From Hemerocallis citrina (Eukaryota > Streptophyta > Magnoliopsida > Asparagales > Asphodelaceae), in NCBI GenBank assembly GCA_017893485.1, contig JACEHZ010000211.1, positions 310,001-374,000 on the forward strand: a DNA stretch of 64,000 bases, in the 5' to 3' direction. The translations under genes and the position numbers were made by a program. Position 1 is the stretch's first letter. The number at the start of each line of letters is the position of its first letter. Of the stretch, positions 63,411-64,000 are shown in pieces. The notes under the pieces are model-generated. The model did no database searches. It saw only the letters and a program-made list of their open reading frames with translations, and was not told the DNA's origin.

Positions 63411-64000
63411 TGTCACACCCCGCTTCCCAAAATACGGGAATACGAGCACGTGGCATGGCCCGGCGAATGATTTTAACATCATCCATAAGCTGTACCAGTA
63501 TTAACTTAACAACATGAAAACAAATAATCACAACCACGCAGAAAACATAATCACATAAATGAGAATAAAAGTTCAATAACTAAATCTGGGATACAAGAAC
63601 TTAACAAATAGTTCGAGAATATGCAATGCGGTAACAGTTCGACGAATTCCTTTCGGTTACCCATCACTGTACCTAAATGATACAACTCAAAAGAAGGAGG
63701 AAAAGAACCCGTTAGAGCAAGCTTCGGGCGACAAATAATAAAAAGCAGTATAAAAGCAATAAAGAACTATATAACAAAACATAAATTAGAACGATATCGG
63801 AGTCAAATAATGATAAACGGTAACAAAATCAAAAGTTGATAATCAATAAATTCAGAAATCAGGAATCAAAGTTTAATAACTAATATTCAGTATTAGTGTC
63901 AATGTTCAATGTTCATTTATATCTATAAGTCTATTATTTATTTTAATCCTAACTAATGCACGTACTACTGCATCCCATACTACAGGTTCCATGCATAAAA
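63411..64000 (-). repeat. partial LTR of the same family as the gag-only Gypsy element
   Basis: It starts TGTCACACCCCGCTTCCC and follows the order of 13268-14020 (aatacg-gaatacgagca, ataagctgt, 'gttagagcaag', 'cgtactactg-atccca-actacaggttc'), clearly diverged. The window ends inside it. Confidence 0.75.

Overview
The window is nuclear DNA of a seed plant, most likely an angiosperm. The species cannot be told from the sequence. The evidence is plant-type genes with GT-AG introns, CT-rich leaders and 'AAACCCTA' leader motifs, and a very dense load of plant transposons: Ty3/Gypsy, Ty1/Copia, L1-type LINE, Helitron, hAT and MULE. There are no operons, rRNA genes or CRISPR arrays, and I saw no convincing tRNA gene.

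Only two host genes look intact. The first (6081-8255, +) is a single-exon 724-residue protein of an uncharacterised plant family. The second is a minus-strand gene for a DUF3082-type, probably plastid, membrane protein. I assemble it from four exons (54276-53935, 37899-37672, 34130-34105, 34017-33774) into one 279-residue frame. Its exon 3 is only 26 nt, and its 16-kb first intron is packed with transposons. An orphan eIF4A-like exon (56752-56840, -) is the only other host-gene relic near it. A third, captured gene fragment with two splice-compatible exons sits inside a hAT transposon (29554-30040).

Layout. 1-4200: 3' end of a Tat-lineage Gypsy element with an antisense ORF, a 55-bp tandem array and a 3' LTR. 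4200-6080: microsatellite, Helitron, promoter of gene 1. 8256-13138: mostly unique AT-rich DNA with two hAT MITEs (perfect 8-bp target duplications), a 27-bp minisatellite and a possible solo LTR. 13139-31912: a nest. A Copia-type solo LTR (TSD cataa) is split by a Gypsy element that keeps gag but has no pol (TSD caaac). That element is split in turn by a young Athila-like Gypsy element (TSD ggtgg) with equal 1703-bp LTRs and one intact 1853-codon gag-pol, and by a gene-carrying hAT element (TSD gtcaccca). 33774-54276: the DUF3082 gene. Its intron 1 holds an LTR fragment, a decayed Copia element (TSD catga) split by a small LTR element (TSD gtatg), and a full-length decayed LINE (16-bp TSD). 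54367-56661: a tandem duplication whose second copy took two Helitrons; the first copy preserves both empty sites. 56904-64000: 5'-truncated LINE, Copia-like LTR fragment, palindrome cluster, degenerate MULE transposase, and the start of another LTR.

The most unusual signal is a 10-bp palindrome, CAGTCGACTG. It recurs in pairs about 20 bp apart through the LTRs and coding sequence of the Athila-like element, and in the same spacing in Copia-type LTRs elsewhere in the window.
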